The notes: generated from the letters alone by a model not told the origin. A stretch of DNA of 64,000 nucleotides from Burkholderiales bacterium (GCA_021414305.1 JAIOOS010000024.1:62001-126000); one strand, 5' to 3'. Shown: positions 35,085-43,277, counted from the stretch's first letter. Numbers and translations: made by a program.

Positions 35085-36365
35085 TCAGTCGATCGCCAGC
35101 AGCAGCAGGCCGCCGGCGCCGAGCACCCCGGCAGGCAGGCCCCAGCGCTCCCAGCGCGAGACCGCCTCGCCGGTGATCACCTCGACCGGCACCGGCGTCA
35201 CCTCGAGCACCCGGTGCGTGACCGAGTCCTCGATCATCCGGGTGATCGAGTTCTTGCGCGCCGTGCCCATGACGATGTGATGGATGCCGAGCCGGGTCGC
35301 GGCGCGGCAGATCTCCTCGGCGCGGTCGCCGATCGCCCAGTGCGTCTGGTGCGGCACTTCGGCCTTGACCACGAGCGCCACCGCGCCGGCGAGCGCGGCA
35401 TCGGCGCGGTCGTGCATGAAGGCCTCGCGCTCGCGGCGGGCGACGAAGCGGGAGATGTGGCGCGAGAGGCGCGGCTGGACGTTGATCAGGTGCAGCTCCA
35501 GCTCGTGATGGCGCCGGTATTCGTCGATCGCGTGGCGCACGGCGCTGAGGCTGTTGCTCGAGCCGTCGACCGGAATGAGGACCTTGAGCACGGCAGCGTC
35601 TCCTTCGCTTTGCGGTGGAATAACCGGGGCGGCCTGCGGGGTCGCGGCGCTCGGCGGCAGCTGCGAGCGGAACGCGAGCAGCCGGTGATGGATGCGCGAC
35701 TCGAGCCGGCGATGGTTCCGGGCGAAGCCGGCCCACAGGACGATCGGGATCGCCAGATAGAGCAGCGGGCCGGCCAGGGGCGACGCCGCGGCCAGCCACG
35801 GCGTGACCAGCGGCTCGCCGAGGACCATCTTCACCGCCGTCCAGACCAGCACGCCGGCGCCGACATAGACCACCGCCGGGAACCGGTCGACGACCTTGAG
35901 CACGACGGTGCTGCCCCAGACGACGATCGGCACGCTGATCACCAGGCCGAGCACCACCAGCAGGTAGCTGCCGTGGGCGGCGCCGGCGACGGCGAGCACG
36001 TTGTCGAGCCCCATCACCGCGTCGGCGACGACGATGGTCCGCATCGCGCCCCAGAAGGTCGTCGCCGTGGCGCCGTGCGCCTCGCCCGGCTCGTCTTGCG
36101 GCACCAGCAGGCGGTAGGCGATCCAGAGCAGGAGCAGGCCGCCGGCGATCAGCAGGCCGGGGATCTGCAGCAGCCAGACGACGATCACCGTCATCAGGCT
36201 GCGCACGACGATCGCGCCCGCCGCCCCCCAGACGATGGCCCGCTTCTGCAGGTGCGCCGGCAGGCCGCGCGCGGCCAGGGCGATGACGATGGCGTTGTCG
36301 CCGGCGAGCACGAGGTCGATGACGATGATCGCCAGCAGCGCGGAAAGCGATTGCGAGAGATCCAT
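35085..36365 (-). CDS. TerC-family membrane protein fused to a universal stress domain
   Basis: A 426-residue protein in one frame. Residues 1-215 are a TerC/MntX-type domain of seven or so spans, with the acidic membrane motifs VIDLVLAGDNAIVIALAARG and DAVMGLDNVLAVAGAAHGS; this family exports manganese or other metal ions. Residues about 270-400 are a UspA domain (VLKVLIPVDGSSNSLSAVRH, and the nucleotide loop MGTARKNSITRMIEDSVTHR). A last hydrophobic segment ends the protein. No Shine-Dalgarno sequence is evident before the ATG at 36365. The divergent gene carries a manganese riboswitch, which supports a metal role for the whole region. Confidence 0.9.
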   Translation of the reverse strand: MDLSQSLSALLAIIVIDLVLAGDNAIVIALAARGLPAHLQKRAIVWGAAGAIVVRSLMTVIVVWLLQIPGLLIAGGLLLLWIAYRLLVPQDEPGEAHGATATTFWGAMRTIVVADAVMGLDNVLAVAGAAHGSYLLVVLGLVISVPIVVWGSTVVLKVVDRFPAVVYVGAGVLVWTAVKMVLGEPLVTPWLAAASPLAGPLLYLAIPIVLWAGFARNHRRLESRIHHRLLAFRSQLPPSAATPQAAPVIPPQSEGDAAVLKVLIPVDGSSNSLSAVRHAIDEYRRHHELELHLINVQPRLSRHISRFVARREREAFMHDRADAALAGAVALVVKAEVPHQTHWAIGDRAEEICRAATRLGIHHIVMGTARKNSITRMIEDSVTHRVLEVTPVPVEVITGEAVSRWERWGLPAGVLGAGGLLLLAID

Positions 36366-36432
36366 CAGTTCGACGCGCGCGGATGCATGGAATTCATCGC
36401 CGGATTCTCCGAGCGGCGCACGGCTCGGTGCT

Positions 36433-36463
36433 TCGCGATTCGCGATCCATCGCGATTCGCGAT
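36433..36463. repeat. Four TCGCGAT heptamers in two pairs (candidate operator)
   Basis: The sequence TCGCGATTCGCGAT occurs at 36433-36446 and again, identical, at 36450-36463, with 3 bases (CCA) between. Each copy is two heptamers TCGCGAT. Adjoining bases make partly palindromic ATCGCGAT units. The array lies 67 bases before the terC ATG and about 80 bases before the riboswitch on the other side, the place expected for an operator shared by the divergent genes. Confidence 0.75.
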
Positions 36464-36519
36464 CGATGCGGGCCCGGACCCGGCAGGGTCTTCGCTCCAT
36501 GCCAGAATGCCTTCGTTCC

Positions 36520-36537
36520 GGCGACCTTCGGGTCGCC
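36520..36537 (+). other. UUCG-capped hairpin just before the riboswitch
   Basis: GGCGACC (36520-36526), TTCG loop, GGTCGCC (36531-36537). A perfect 7-bp stem with a stable UUCG tetraloop ends 5 bases before the riboswitch P1 helix. A -10-like CAGAAT is at 36503-36508. If transcription starts just after that box, this hairpin forms the very 5' end of the leader RNA. Confidence 0.55.
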
Positions 36538-36542
36538 TTCAC

Positions 36543-36652
36543 GCAAAGCGGGAGTAGCTCGCGCCCGGACCTCCGGGCGTCCGCGTCGTCGTCAATACGG
36601 GTCGCAAGACCCCGGCGCGCGGTTGCCGAATCGGCAAGAGCCAGACCTTTGC
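36543..36652 (+). promoter_or_regulatory. yybP-ykoY manganese riboswitch
   Basis: The P1 helix is perfect: GCAAAG (36543-36548) with CTTTGC (36647-36652). The conserved loops are both present: GGGAGTAG (36550-36557) and CGTCGTCAATACGGG (36587-36601). Inner hairpins are CGCCCGGA/TCCGGGCG (36562-36579), GGGTC-GCAA-GACCC (36599-36612) and TTGCCGA/TCGGCAA (36621-36635). The 3' part CCAGACCTTTGCC matches the family's GAGACCTTTGCC end. This class binds Mn2+ and switches on Mn2+ export genes in other bacteria. It reads on the plus strand, so it controls the LysR-type HTH gene starting 23 bases later and not terC. Confidence 0.92.
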
Positions 36653-36675
36653 CTTTCTCTGCACGAGGAATGGCA

Positions 36676-37026
36676 ATGACGAATCCGCCCGGCTCCCCAC
36701 CGCTTCGCCGCTATTTCAGGCACGGCACGCTGCCGCAGCTCGCCGCCTTCGAGGCCACCGTGCGCCTCGGCAGCGCCAGCCGCGCGGCGCAGGCCCTGTG
36801 CATCGCCCAACCGACCGTCTCGGGCCACCTGAGAAAGCTCGGCGAAGCGCTCGACGTGTGCCTGTTCGAGACCCGGGGCAAGCGCCTGGTGCCCACCGCC
36901 GCCGCCCTCGCCCTGCTCGAGGCGACGCACGAAGTCTCGGCCGCGCTGGCGCGCTGCGAGCGGGCCCTGGCGACGCTGCGCGTCGCCGCCGACGCTATGC
37001 CGTCTTCGCCTTCCCGGCAAGCTTGA
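36676..37026 (+). CDS. Stand-alone LysR-type HTH protein under the manganese riboswitch
   Basis: A 116-residue protein containing only the DNA-binding half of a LysR regulator. The winged HTH spans residues 19-75 (LPQLAAFEATVRLGSASRAA, then QPTVSGHLRKLGEALDVCLF and TRGKRLVPTAAA). A linker helix follows to about residue 105 and the chain ends; there is no effector-binding domain and no room for one, since the convergent kinase gene overlaps the last 32 bases. The ATG at 36676 has GAGGA 6 bases upstream. With no ligand domain, metal sensing would rest on the RNA leader. It could be a mini-regulator or a truncated gene; the intact frame and leader favour a working gene. Confidence 0.82.
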   Translation: MTNPPGSPPLRRYFRHGTLPQLAAFEATVRLGSASRAAQALCIAQPTVSGHLRKLGEALDVCLFETRGKRLVPTAAALALLEATHEVSAALARCERALATLRVAADAMPSSPSRQA

Positions 37027-38860
37027 AGGCGATCATCGCCCGGAGCTTGTTCGGCAGCACCGGCTTGATCAGCAGGTGGAAGTCGTGCTCGAGCGCTTCC
37101 TTGTCGTGGCCGGTCATGCTGCTGCCCGTGACCACGATCGCCGGCAGGCCATGGCCGAAGCGCTGCCGCAGCAGGTCGATCGCGGCGACGCCGGTCTCGC
37201 CGTGCTCGAGCCGGTAGTCGGCGATGACCAAGGCCGGCCGCACGAACTGCGGATCATTCGCCTCGGCCCACACGCGCGTCGCGGCGACGCTCTCGAACGC
37301 CTCGATCGAGGCGCCCCAGCCGCGCAGCAGCACCTCGAGGCCCTGGCGCACCGCGGGCTCGTCCTCGACGATCACGATCAGCCGCCCGCCGAGCGTCAGG
37401 CCGAGCGGGCCCTTGCCCGGCTGCGCGCGCGGCCCCGACGGCGAGGCCTTGCCGATCGGCAGGTCGAGCGTGAACACCGAGCCGTGGCCAACCCGCGAGC
37501 GCAGCTCGATCGGCGCCTGCATCAGCTGCGCCAGGCGCTTGACGATCGCCAGGCCCAGGCCCAGCCCCTTCTTGTGCTCGCCGAGCGCCGCCGTGGGCGT
37601 TCCCGGCACCTGATAGAACTCCTCGAAGACCCGGACCCGTTCCTCTTCGCCGATTCCGGGCCCGGTGTCCCAGACCTGCAGGCGAACGATCTCGCCGACC
37701 CGGCGCGCGCTCACCAGCACCGAGCCGTCGGCGGTGTAGCGGATCGCGTTCGAGAGCAGGTTGCGCAGGATCCGCTCGACCAGCAGCGGATCGGCGTGCG
37801 CCACGTGCTTGCCGCCGCGAAAGCGCAGGCCCAGGCCCTTTTCGAACGCGGTCGGCTCGTAGTGCAGGCGGAGCTTGCGAAAGATGTCTCCGACCGAAAA
37901 GCCCTGCGGGTTGACCTCGACCCCGCCGCTGTCGATGCGGGTGATGTCGAGCAGCTCGGAGAACAGGCCCTCGAGCGCATCGACCGACTCGTTGATGCTG
38001 TTGACGAGCTGCGCCACCTCGGGCTCGTGGGTGCGCTGGCGCAGTGCCTCGGCGAACAGGCCCATGGCGTGCAGCGGCTGGCGCAGGTCGTGGCTGGCGG
38101 CGGTGAAGAACTGGGTCTTGGCGCGGTTGGCGACCTCCGCCTCGTGCCGCGCCTCGTCGGCGACGGCCTTCTCGGCGCGCAGCTGCTCGGCCAGCATCTC
38201 GGTGCGCAGCTTCAATGCAATGACGCTGTCGAACGAGTCGCGGTAGTTGCGGCCGAGGACGACGATCATGCCGAGCGCCACCGACATCACGGCGGCGAGC
38301 TGCCAGCTCTCGCGCAGGTGCAGCGCCGCGACCGCGGCGATCGCCGGCACGAAGACGAGCATCACGAAGACGATGAACAGGGCGAACTGCGGCGCCAGGA
38401 TGGGCACGCAGGCGACGCAGAAGGTGTAGACCACCAGGACCAGCGCGATCTGCTGCGGCCCGTTGCCGTAGGGGTAGAACAGCCAGGCGGCGAAGCCCCA
38501 GAGCGCGCCGCTGAAAAGCACGCCGGCCTGCCAGGTTCGCAGCCGCGCCAGCAGGCGCTTCTCGGTGGTCGGCTCGCGCCGGGCATAGCGCAGGGCCAGC
38601 ACCACCCGGCCGAGCCAGACGGCGCCGAACAGGATGCCCCAGCCGAGCACGAGCGGCCGCGGCGCGATGCCCCAGAACATGACGCCGATGAGGAGCGCGC
38701 CGACGAAGTGGCCGACGAGCGAGGTCCGGTTAAAGGCGAAGGTGCCCCGAACCTGGTCGCGCAGCAGCGCGAAGGTGTCGAGGGGCGCCTCGGACGTCGG
38801 CCGGCCGGTGGCGGCCGTGGGTCCCGCGGGTGCGCTCAGGCCGAAGGACGGGGCGGCCAT
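36995..38860 (-). CDS. Hybrid sensor histidine kinase with receiver domain
   Basis: A 621-residue protein. Six or so hydrophobic segments occupy residues 40-205, followed by a coiled stretch. The HisKA domain has phospho-His in TAASHDLRQPLHAMGLFAEA. The ATPase domain has N-box RILRNLLSNAIRYT, G1 DTGPGIG and G2 KKGLGLGLAIVKRLAQL. The C-terminal receiver domain begins near residue 492 (LIVIVEDEPAVRQGLEVLL) with phospho-Asp in LVIADYRLEHGE. It is a typical phosphorelay kinase whose partner is the LuxR-type regulator encoded just upstream (25-base overlap). The signal is unknown. Confidence 0.93.
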   Translation of the reverse strand: MAAPSFGLSAPAGPTAATGRPTSEAPLDTFALLRDQVRGTFAFNRTSLVGHFVGALLIGVMFWGIAPRPLVLGWGILFGAVWLGRVVLALRYARREPTTEKRLLARLRTWQAGVLFSGALWGFAAWLFYPYGNGPQQIALVLVVYTFCVACVPILAPQFALFIVFVMLVFVPAIAAVAALHLRESWQLAAVMSVALGMIVVLGRNYRDSFDSVIALKLRTEMLAEQLRAEKAVADEARHEAEVANRAKTQFFTAASHDLRQPLHAMGLFAEALRQRTHEPEVAQLVNSINESVDALEGLFSELLDITRIDSGGVEVNPQGFSVGDIFRKLRLHYEPTAFEKGLGLRFRGGKHVAHADPLLVERILRNLLSNAIRYTADGSVLVSARRVGEIVRLQVWDTGPGIGEEERVRVFEEFYQVPGTPTAALGEHKKGLGLGLAIVKRLAQLMQAPIELRSRVGHGSVFTLDLPIGKASPSGPRAQPGKGPLGLTLGGRLIVIVEDEPAVRQGLEVLLRGWGASIEAFESVAATRVWAEANDPQFVRPALVIADYRLEHGETGVAAIDLLRQRFGHGLPAIVVTGSSMTGHDKEALEHDFHLLIKPVLPNKLRAMIAFKLAGKAKTA

Positions 38861-39546
38861 GGTGCGATGCCACCCTGGCCCGGCATCTGGCTGACGGCGA
38901 GCACGGCCTGGGTCCGGGAGTTCACGCCCAGGGCGCGCAGCACCGCGGCGACGTGATCCTTCACGGTCTCGACCGAGAGGTTGAGCTCGCGCGCGATCAG
39001 CTTGTTCGAGAGGCCGCGCAGCAGCAGCGCCAGCACGTCGGTCTGGCGCGGCGTCAGCTTGAACGCCGCCATCGCCGCCTGGGAATGGGCGGCGGCGAAG
39101 CTCGGTGCGCCGCCGGCCGCGGGCTCGTGCCCGGAGGAATCGGCGTCGCCGCTCATCGTCATTTGCGGCACGTAGATGCCTCCTTGCATCACCACGTGCA
39201 GTGCTTCCTGCAGGATCTCGTTGCTGGCCCGCTTGGGCACGAAGCCCATCGCGCCGAGGTCGATGGCGCGGATCACGTCGGCGCTGCGGTCCGAGGCCGA
39301 GACCACGACCACCGGCACCGCCGGCCAGGCGGCCCGCAGCTCGATCAGCAGGTCGAAGCCGTCGGCGTCGCCCAGGCGCAGGTCGAGCAGCATCAGGTCG
39401 AACCCCTCGGCATCGGCCGCGAGCGCCTCGCGCGCCGCGCGGGCGCTGTTCGCGCCCACCACCGAGACATGGGTGCCGATGCCCTCGATCACCTTCTGCA
39501 AGGCCGTGAGGATCAGGGGATGGTCGTCGATCAGCAGGACTTTCAT
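38836..39546 (-). CDS. LuxR-family (NarL type) response regulator
   Basis: A 236-residue regulator. The receiver domain has the acidic pair in VLLIDDHPLILTAL, phospho-Asp in LMLLDLRLGDADGF and Lys in MGFVPKRASNEIL. After a linker, the C-terminal GerE helix-turn-helix is LTPRQTDVLALLLRGLSNKL followed by SVETVKDHVAAVLRALGV. It is co-transcribed with and overlaps the hybrid kinase gene, so it is the likely output. A good ATG is at 39546 (MKVLLIDD). Confidence 0.93.
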   Translation of the reverse strand: MKVLLIDDHPLILTALQKVIEGIGTHVSVVGANSARAAREALAADAEGFDLMLLDLRLGDADGFDLLIELRAAWPAVPVVVVSASDRSADVIRAIDLGAMGFVPKRASNEILQEALHVVMQGGIYVPQMTMSGDADSSGHEPAAGGAPSFAAAHSQAAMAAFKLTPRQTDVLALLLRGLSNKLIARELNLSVETVKDHVAAVLRALGVNSRTQAVLAVSQMPGQGGIAPWPPRPSA

Positions 39547-39553
39547 GGCGGTC

Positions 39554-40006
39554 TCAAACAAATCGACGCCCCACGGATTCGGCGACGCAGACCGGCTTGT
39601 CGCTGCCCTCGCGCTCCATGCGGACTTCGAAGGTGAGTTGGGCGCCGCCCTCGAGCGGCTCGAATTTCAGAAGCTTGAAGCGGCCGCGCAGGCGGCTGCC
39701 GCTCGGCACGGGCGCGGGAAAGCGAACCCGGTTCAGGCCGTAGTTGACACCCATGCGGGTATCGAGCACCTCCATCGCCGAAGCGCCCATCTCGGGCAAC
39801 AGCGACAAGGTCATGAAGCCGTGCGCGACGGTGGTGCCGAACGGGCCTTCCCGCGCGCGCTCGGCGTCGACGTGGATCCACTGGTGGTCGTTGGTCGCGT
39901 CGGCGAAGAGCTGGATCCGCTCCTGGGTGACCTCGATCCAGTCGCTGTCGGCGATGTGCTCGCCGACCAGGGGCTCGAGCTCGGCGAGCTTGGCAAATGT
40001 CCGCAT
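39554..40006 (-). CDS. MaoC-family dehydratase (R-specific enoyl-CoA hydratase fold)
   Basis: A 150-residue hot-dog protein. The hydratase-2 active-site motif with catalytic Asp and His is in LFADATNDHQWIHVDAERAR, followed by GTTVAHGFMTLSLLPEM. It probably hydrates a short enoyl-CoA, feeding beta-oxidation or polyhydroxyalkanoate synthesis; the exact substrate is unknown. It sits between the response regulator gene (7-base gap) and the ParA-like gene; its ATG is 1 base from the ParA stop. Confidence 0.88.
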   Translation of the reverse strand: MRTFAKLAELEPLVGEHIADSDWIEVTQERIQLFADATNDHQWIHVDAERAREGPFGTTVAHGFMTLSLLPEMGASAMEVLDTRMGVNYGLNRVRFPAPVPSGSRLRGRFKLLKFEPLEGGAQLTFEVRMEREGSDKPVCVAESVGRRFV

Positions 40007-40618
40007 TCAGTTCACCCAGACCATGATCGGTTCCCACTGCTCGCGGTCGCGCTCGAAGCGCACCGAGGACACGTCCCAGAGCGTCAGGCCGTGGGCCGCG
40101 AGGTGGACGTAATTCTGCGTGTCGCGCAAAAACCCCAGCAGCGGCACGCGCAGCGACTCGAGGAAGTGGCGCAGCTGGTCGGTGGCGATCGTGCCTTCGC
40201 GGGTGCGCGTGCCGACCACCGCGAGCTGCACGCTGGCGCTGCGCCGGTGATCGAGCAGCTGGTTGATGAAGTCGTGCGTGGCGTTGATGTCGAAGATGCT
40301 CGGCTGCAGCGGAATCAGCACCTTGTCGGCGAGCTTCATCACCTCGTCGAGGCGCTTGCCGTGCAGACCGGCCGGCGTGTCGAGCACGACGTGGGTCGTT
40401 CCCCGGGGCGGACGGACGACGTCGCCGTTCGTCTCCCAGGCGCTGATCCGCGGCAGCCCCGCGGGCCGGTGGTCGAGCCAGGTGCGCGAGGACTGCTGCC
40501 GGTCGACGTCGCCGAGCATGACGGCGTGTCCGCGCGATGCGAGGTAACCGGCCAGGTTGGTCGAAATCGTCGTCTTGCCTACGCCACCCTTGGGGTTGGC
40601 GACCACGATCACCGGCAT
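40007..40618 (-). CDS. ParA-family ATPase (orphan)
   Basis: A 203-residue ParA/MinD-type ATPase. The deviant Walker A is VVANPKGGVGKTTISTNLAG, the DVDRQQSSRTWL block is next, and Walker B is HVVLDTPAGLHG. There is no ParB gene or parS-like site beside it, so it is not an obvious chromosome or plasmid partition pair. Small orphans of this type position cell components in other bacteria. It has a good promoter-like TAACAT upstream (on the minus strand near 40658) and is divergent from kefG. Confidence 0.88.
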   Translation of the reverse strand: MPVIVVANPKGGVGKTTISTNLAGYLASRGHAVMLGDVDRQQSSRTWLDHRPAGLPRISAWETNGDVVRPPRGTTHVVLDTPAGLHGKRLDEVMKLADKVLIPLQPSIFDINATHDFINQLLDHRRSASVQLAVVGTRTREGTIATDQLRHFLESLRVPLLGFLRDTQNYVHLAAHGLTLWDVSSVRFERDREQWEPIMVWVN

Positions 40619-40734
40619 TGCGCCCTCCGTAACACTTTCGGGTTTTGCGGTTATGTTAGCGGCGACCGGCCGCGTGCCGCATCCCGAGTTACCAGCGACA
40701 ACAACCCTTAGACACAACCCAACGCGAGAGCCCC

Positions 40735-41415
40735 ATGGCAGAAAAACCCGCGCCGGCCGAGGCCGTGCCCGCGCCCGCCGGAGCAGAGATCCTCGTCCTC
40801 GTCGCCCACCCCGAGCTCGAACAGTCGCGCGCCAACCGGCGCATGCTGCTCGCCGCCAGGTCGCTTCAGGCGGTGGCGCCGCCGGGAAGGATCGAGGTCC
40901 GCGACCTGTACGCGCTCTATCCCGACTACCTGATCGACGTCGCCGCCGAGCAGGCCGCCCTCGCCGCGGCGAAGCTCGTGGTCTGGCAGCAGCCGGTGCA
41001 CTGGTACGGCATGCCACCCCTGCTCAAGCTCTGGCTCGACGACGTGCTGGCGTTCGGCTGGGCCTACGGACCCGGCGGCACGGCGGTTCGCGGCAAGGAC
41101 CTCTGGCTCGTCGCCACCACCGGCGGCCCCGAAGACTCGTACCGGCCCGACAGCTACAACCGCTATTTCTTCGACGCCTTCCTGCCACCCTACGAGCAGA
41201 CCGCGGCCCTCTGCGGCATGCGCTTCCTGCCGCCGCTCACCCTGCACGGCGCGCACAAGGCGAGCGAGGCCGAGCTCGCGGCGCACGCCGAGGTCTATGC
41301 CGCCAAGCTCGCCGGCTATCCGGACTGGCCGGAGATCGACTCGGTCGAGCCTTGCGTCGAGTGCGAGGTTCCGCTCACCGCGCGGCCGATCGACAACGTC
41401 ATGGAACCGGTCTAG
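40735..41415 (+). CDS. KefG/KefF-type NAD(P)H oxidoreductase, ancillary to KefC
   Basis: A 226-residue flavodoxin-fold quinone oxidoreductase. ILVLVAHPELEQSRANRRML is the FMN phosphate loop, and QQPVHWYGMPPLLKLWLDDV and ATTGGPEDSYRPDSYNRYFF are the family blocks. KefF/KefG proteins bind to and activate the KefC/KefB potassium efflux system, whose gene starts 11 bases downstream. The first 17 residues (Ala/Pro-rich) extend beyond the fold. Whether it is F or G type I cannot decide. Confidence 0.9.
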   Translation: MAEKPAPAEAVPAPAGAEILVLVAHPELEQSRANRRMLLAARSLQAVAPPGRIEVRDLYALYPDYLIDVAAEQAALAAAKLVVWQQPVHWYGMPPLLKLWLDDVLAFGWAYGPGGTAVRGKDLWLVATTGGPEDSYRPDSYNRYFFDAFLPPYEQTAALCGMRFLPPLTLHGAHKASEAELAAHAEVYAAKLAGYPDWPEIDSVEPCVECEVPLTARPIDNVMEPV

Positions 41416-41426
41416 GAGCGCCGCGC

Positions 41427-43277
41427 ATGGAACACGGCACCTGGCTCACCGGCCTGCTCGTCTACCTCGCCGCCGCGGTGATCGCGGTGCCGGTGGCGAA
41501 GTTCCTCGGCCTCGGCTCGATCATCGGCTACCTCGGCGCCGGCATCCTGATCGGACCGTGGGGCTTCAAGTTCGTCACCAACGCCGAAAGCATGCTCGGC
41601 TTCGCAGAGTTCGGCGTCGTGCTGATGCTGTTCCTGATCGGCCTCGAGCTCGAGCCGCAGCGCCTCTGGTCGCTGAGGAAGCCGATCTTCGGCTGGGGCA
41701 GCGTGCAGCTCTTCGGCTCGACCCTGCTGCTGGCCGGCGGGGCGATGGCTTGCGGCGTCGACTGGCGGCTCGCCGTCGTCGCCGCGCTGGGCCTGGCGAT
41801 GTCGTCGACCGCGATCGGCCTCGGCGTGCTCGGCGAGCGCAACCTCATGGCGACGACCTCGGGCGAGAGCGTGCTCAGCGTCGCGCTGCTGCAGGACATC
41901 GCGGCGATCCCGATCCTGGCGCTGCTTCCGTTCCTCGCCGTCGTCGCCGGCCACGAGGCGGGCGGCGGCTGGCTGGGCGCGGCCAAGGCGGTGGGCACGA
42001 TCGCCGCGATCATCCTCGGCGGGCGCCTCCTGCTGCGGCCGATGCTGCGCTGGATCGCCAAGAGCGAGACGCCGGAGATCTTCACCGCGGCCTCGTTGCT
42101 GCTTGTCGTCGCGACCGCGGCGCTGATGCAGGCCGTAGGCCTGTCGATGGCGCTCGGCGCCTTCCTCGCCGGCGTGCTGCTCGCCGAAAGCGAATATCGG
42201 CGCGAGCTCGAGACCGACATCGAGCCGTTCAAGGGATTGCTGCTGGGGCTTTTCTTCATCGCCGTCGGCATGAACATCGACTTCCAGGTGGTCCTGGACC
42301 AACCGTTCCTGATCGCCGCCGTCGTGGTGGCGTTCCTGGGCATCAAGGCGGCGGTGCTGTGGGCGATGGCCCGCCTCATGCCGATACCGCAGATCGAGCG
42401 CCCGGTCTTCATCATCCTGCTCGCGCAGGGCGGCGAATTCGGCTTCGTCGTGTTCCAGACTGCCGCCCAGGCCAATGCGATCAGCGCGCCGGTGTCGTCG
42501 TTCCTGGTCGCCGCCGTGACCATCTCGATGATCCTGACGCCGCTCCTGCTCGTCGTCGCCGATCGCTGGTGGATCCCGGCGCTCGCCGGCGCGGCGCGGA
42601 AAAACGGCGTCGCCGAGATCTCGGAGCCGCAGAGCGGCCCGGTGATCATCGCCGGCTTCGGCCGCTACGGGCAGATCGTCGGCCGCATGCTGTTCGCCAA
42701 CGGCGTCTCGCCGACCGTGCTCGACCACGACGCCGAGGCGATCGAGGCCTTGCGCAAGTTCGGCTGGCGCGTGCACTACGGCGACGCGACCCGGCTCGAC
42801 CTGATGCGCACCGCCGGCGCCGACAAGGCGCGGGTGATCGTCGTCGCCATCGACGACATCGAGCAGAGCGTCGATTGCGCCCGCATGGTCCGCGAGAACT
42901 TCCCGAACGCGACGGTCGTCGCCCGTGCCCGCAATGTGCAGCACTACTACGAGCTGTACGAGCTCGGCGTCACCCTGATCGAGCGCGAGACCCTCGACTC
43001 GGCGCTGATGACCGCGCGCAGCGCGCTCGAGCAGCTCGGCTGGCAGCCGCACCAGGCGCGGAACCTGGCGCTGCGCTTTCGCCGCCACAACGTCGCCCAG
43101 CTCGCGGCGATGGCGCCGCATCGCAAGGACGAGGCGCGCCTGATCGCCGTCGCCAAGCAGGGCCGCCAGCAACTCGAGGAGCTGTTCGCCCTCGAGCGCC
43201 AGCAGGCGGCCGAGCGCCAGGCCCGGGCCGGCTGGAGCGCGGCCGACCGGCCCGGCGCCGAAACGCCGCCGGCCTAG
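41427..43277 (+). CDS. kefC: Glutathione-regulated potassium efflux protein (KefC type)
   Basis: A 616-residue monovalent cation:proton antiporter (CPA2). About 12 membrane segments fill residues 8-385, with FLGLGSIIGYLGAGILIGPW at the start and the ion-site region LGLAMSSTAIGLGVLGERNL and SVALLQDIAAIP (Asp). The cytoplasmic RCK/TrkA-N domain follows near residue 403 (PVIIAGFGRYGQIVGRMLFA). The regulator gene upstream completes the pair. The in-frame stretch before 41427 overlaps kefG in another frame and is rejected; TAGGAG supplies a ribosome site. Confidence 0.93.
   Translation: MEHGTWLTGLLVYLAAAVIAVPVAKFLGLGSIIGYLGAGILIGPWGFKFVTNAESMLGFAEFGVVLMLFLIGLELEPQRLWSLRKPIFGWGSVQLFGSTLLLAGGAMACGVDWRLAVVAALGLAMSSTAIGLGVLGERNLMATTSGESVLSVALLQDIAAIPILALLPFLAVVAGHEAGGGWLGAAKAVGTIAAIILGGRLLLRPMLRWIAKSETPEIFTAASLLLVVATAALMQAVGLSMALGAFLAGVLLAESEYRRELETDIEPFKGLLLGLFFIAVGMNIDFQVVLDQPFLIAAVVVAFLGIKAAVLWAMARLMPIPQIERPVFIILLAQGGEFGFVVFQTAAQANAISAPVSSFLVAAVTISMILTPLLLVVADRWWIPALAGAARKNGVAEISEPQSGPVIIAGFGRYGQIVGRMLFANGVSPTVLDHDAEAIEALRKFGWRVHYGDATRLDLMRTAGADKARVIVVAIDDIEQSVDCARMVRENFPNATVVARARNVQHYYELYELGVTLIERETLDSALMTARSALEQLGWQPHQARNLALRFRRHNVAQLAAMAPHRKDEARLIAVAKQGRQQLEELFALERQQAAERQARAGWSAADRPGAETPPA

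Noticed and set aside
36433..36463. CRISPR, phage attachment site or replication origin
   Set aside because: Only four 7-base units in two pairs, no spacers of equal length, no integrase, no DnaA-box pattern; an operator is the simpler reading.
36543..36652. Direct control of terC by the manganese riboswitch
   Set aside because: The aptamer consensus reads only on the plus strand, while terC is on the minus strand, so the RNA cannot be in the terC leader.
40557..41426. In-frame extension that would make KefC 290 residues longer
   Set aside because: The extension overlaps the whole kefG gene in another frame and is Arg/Pro-rich; the ATG at 41427 has a ribosome site and starts the first membrane helix.
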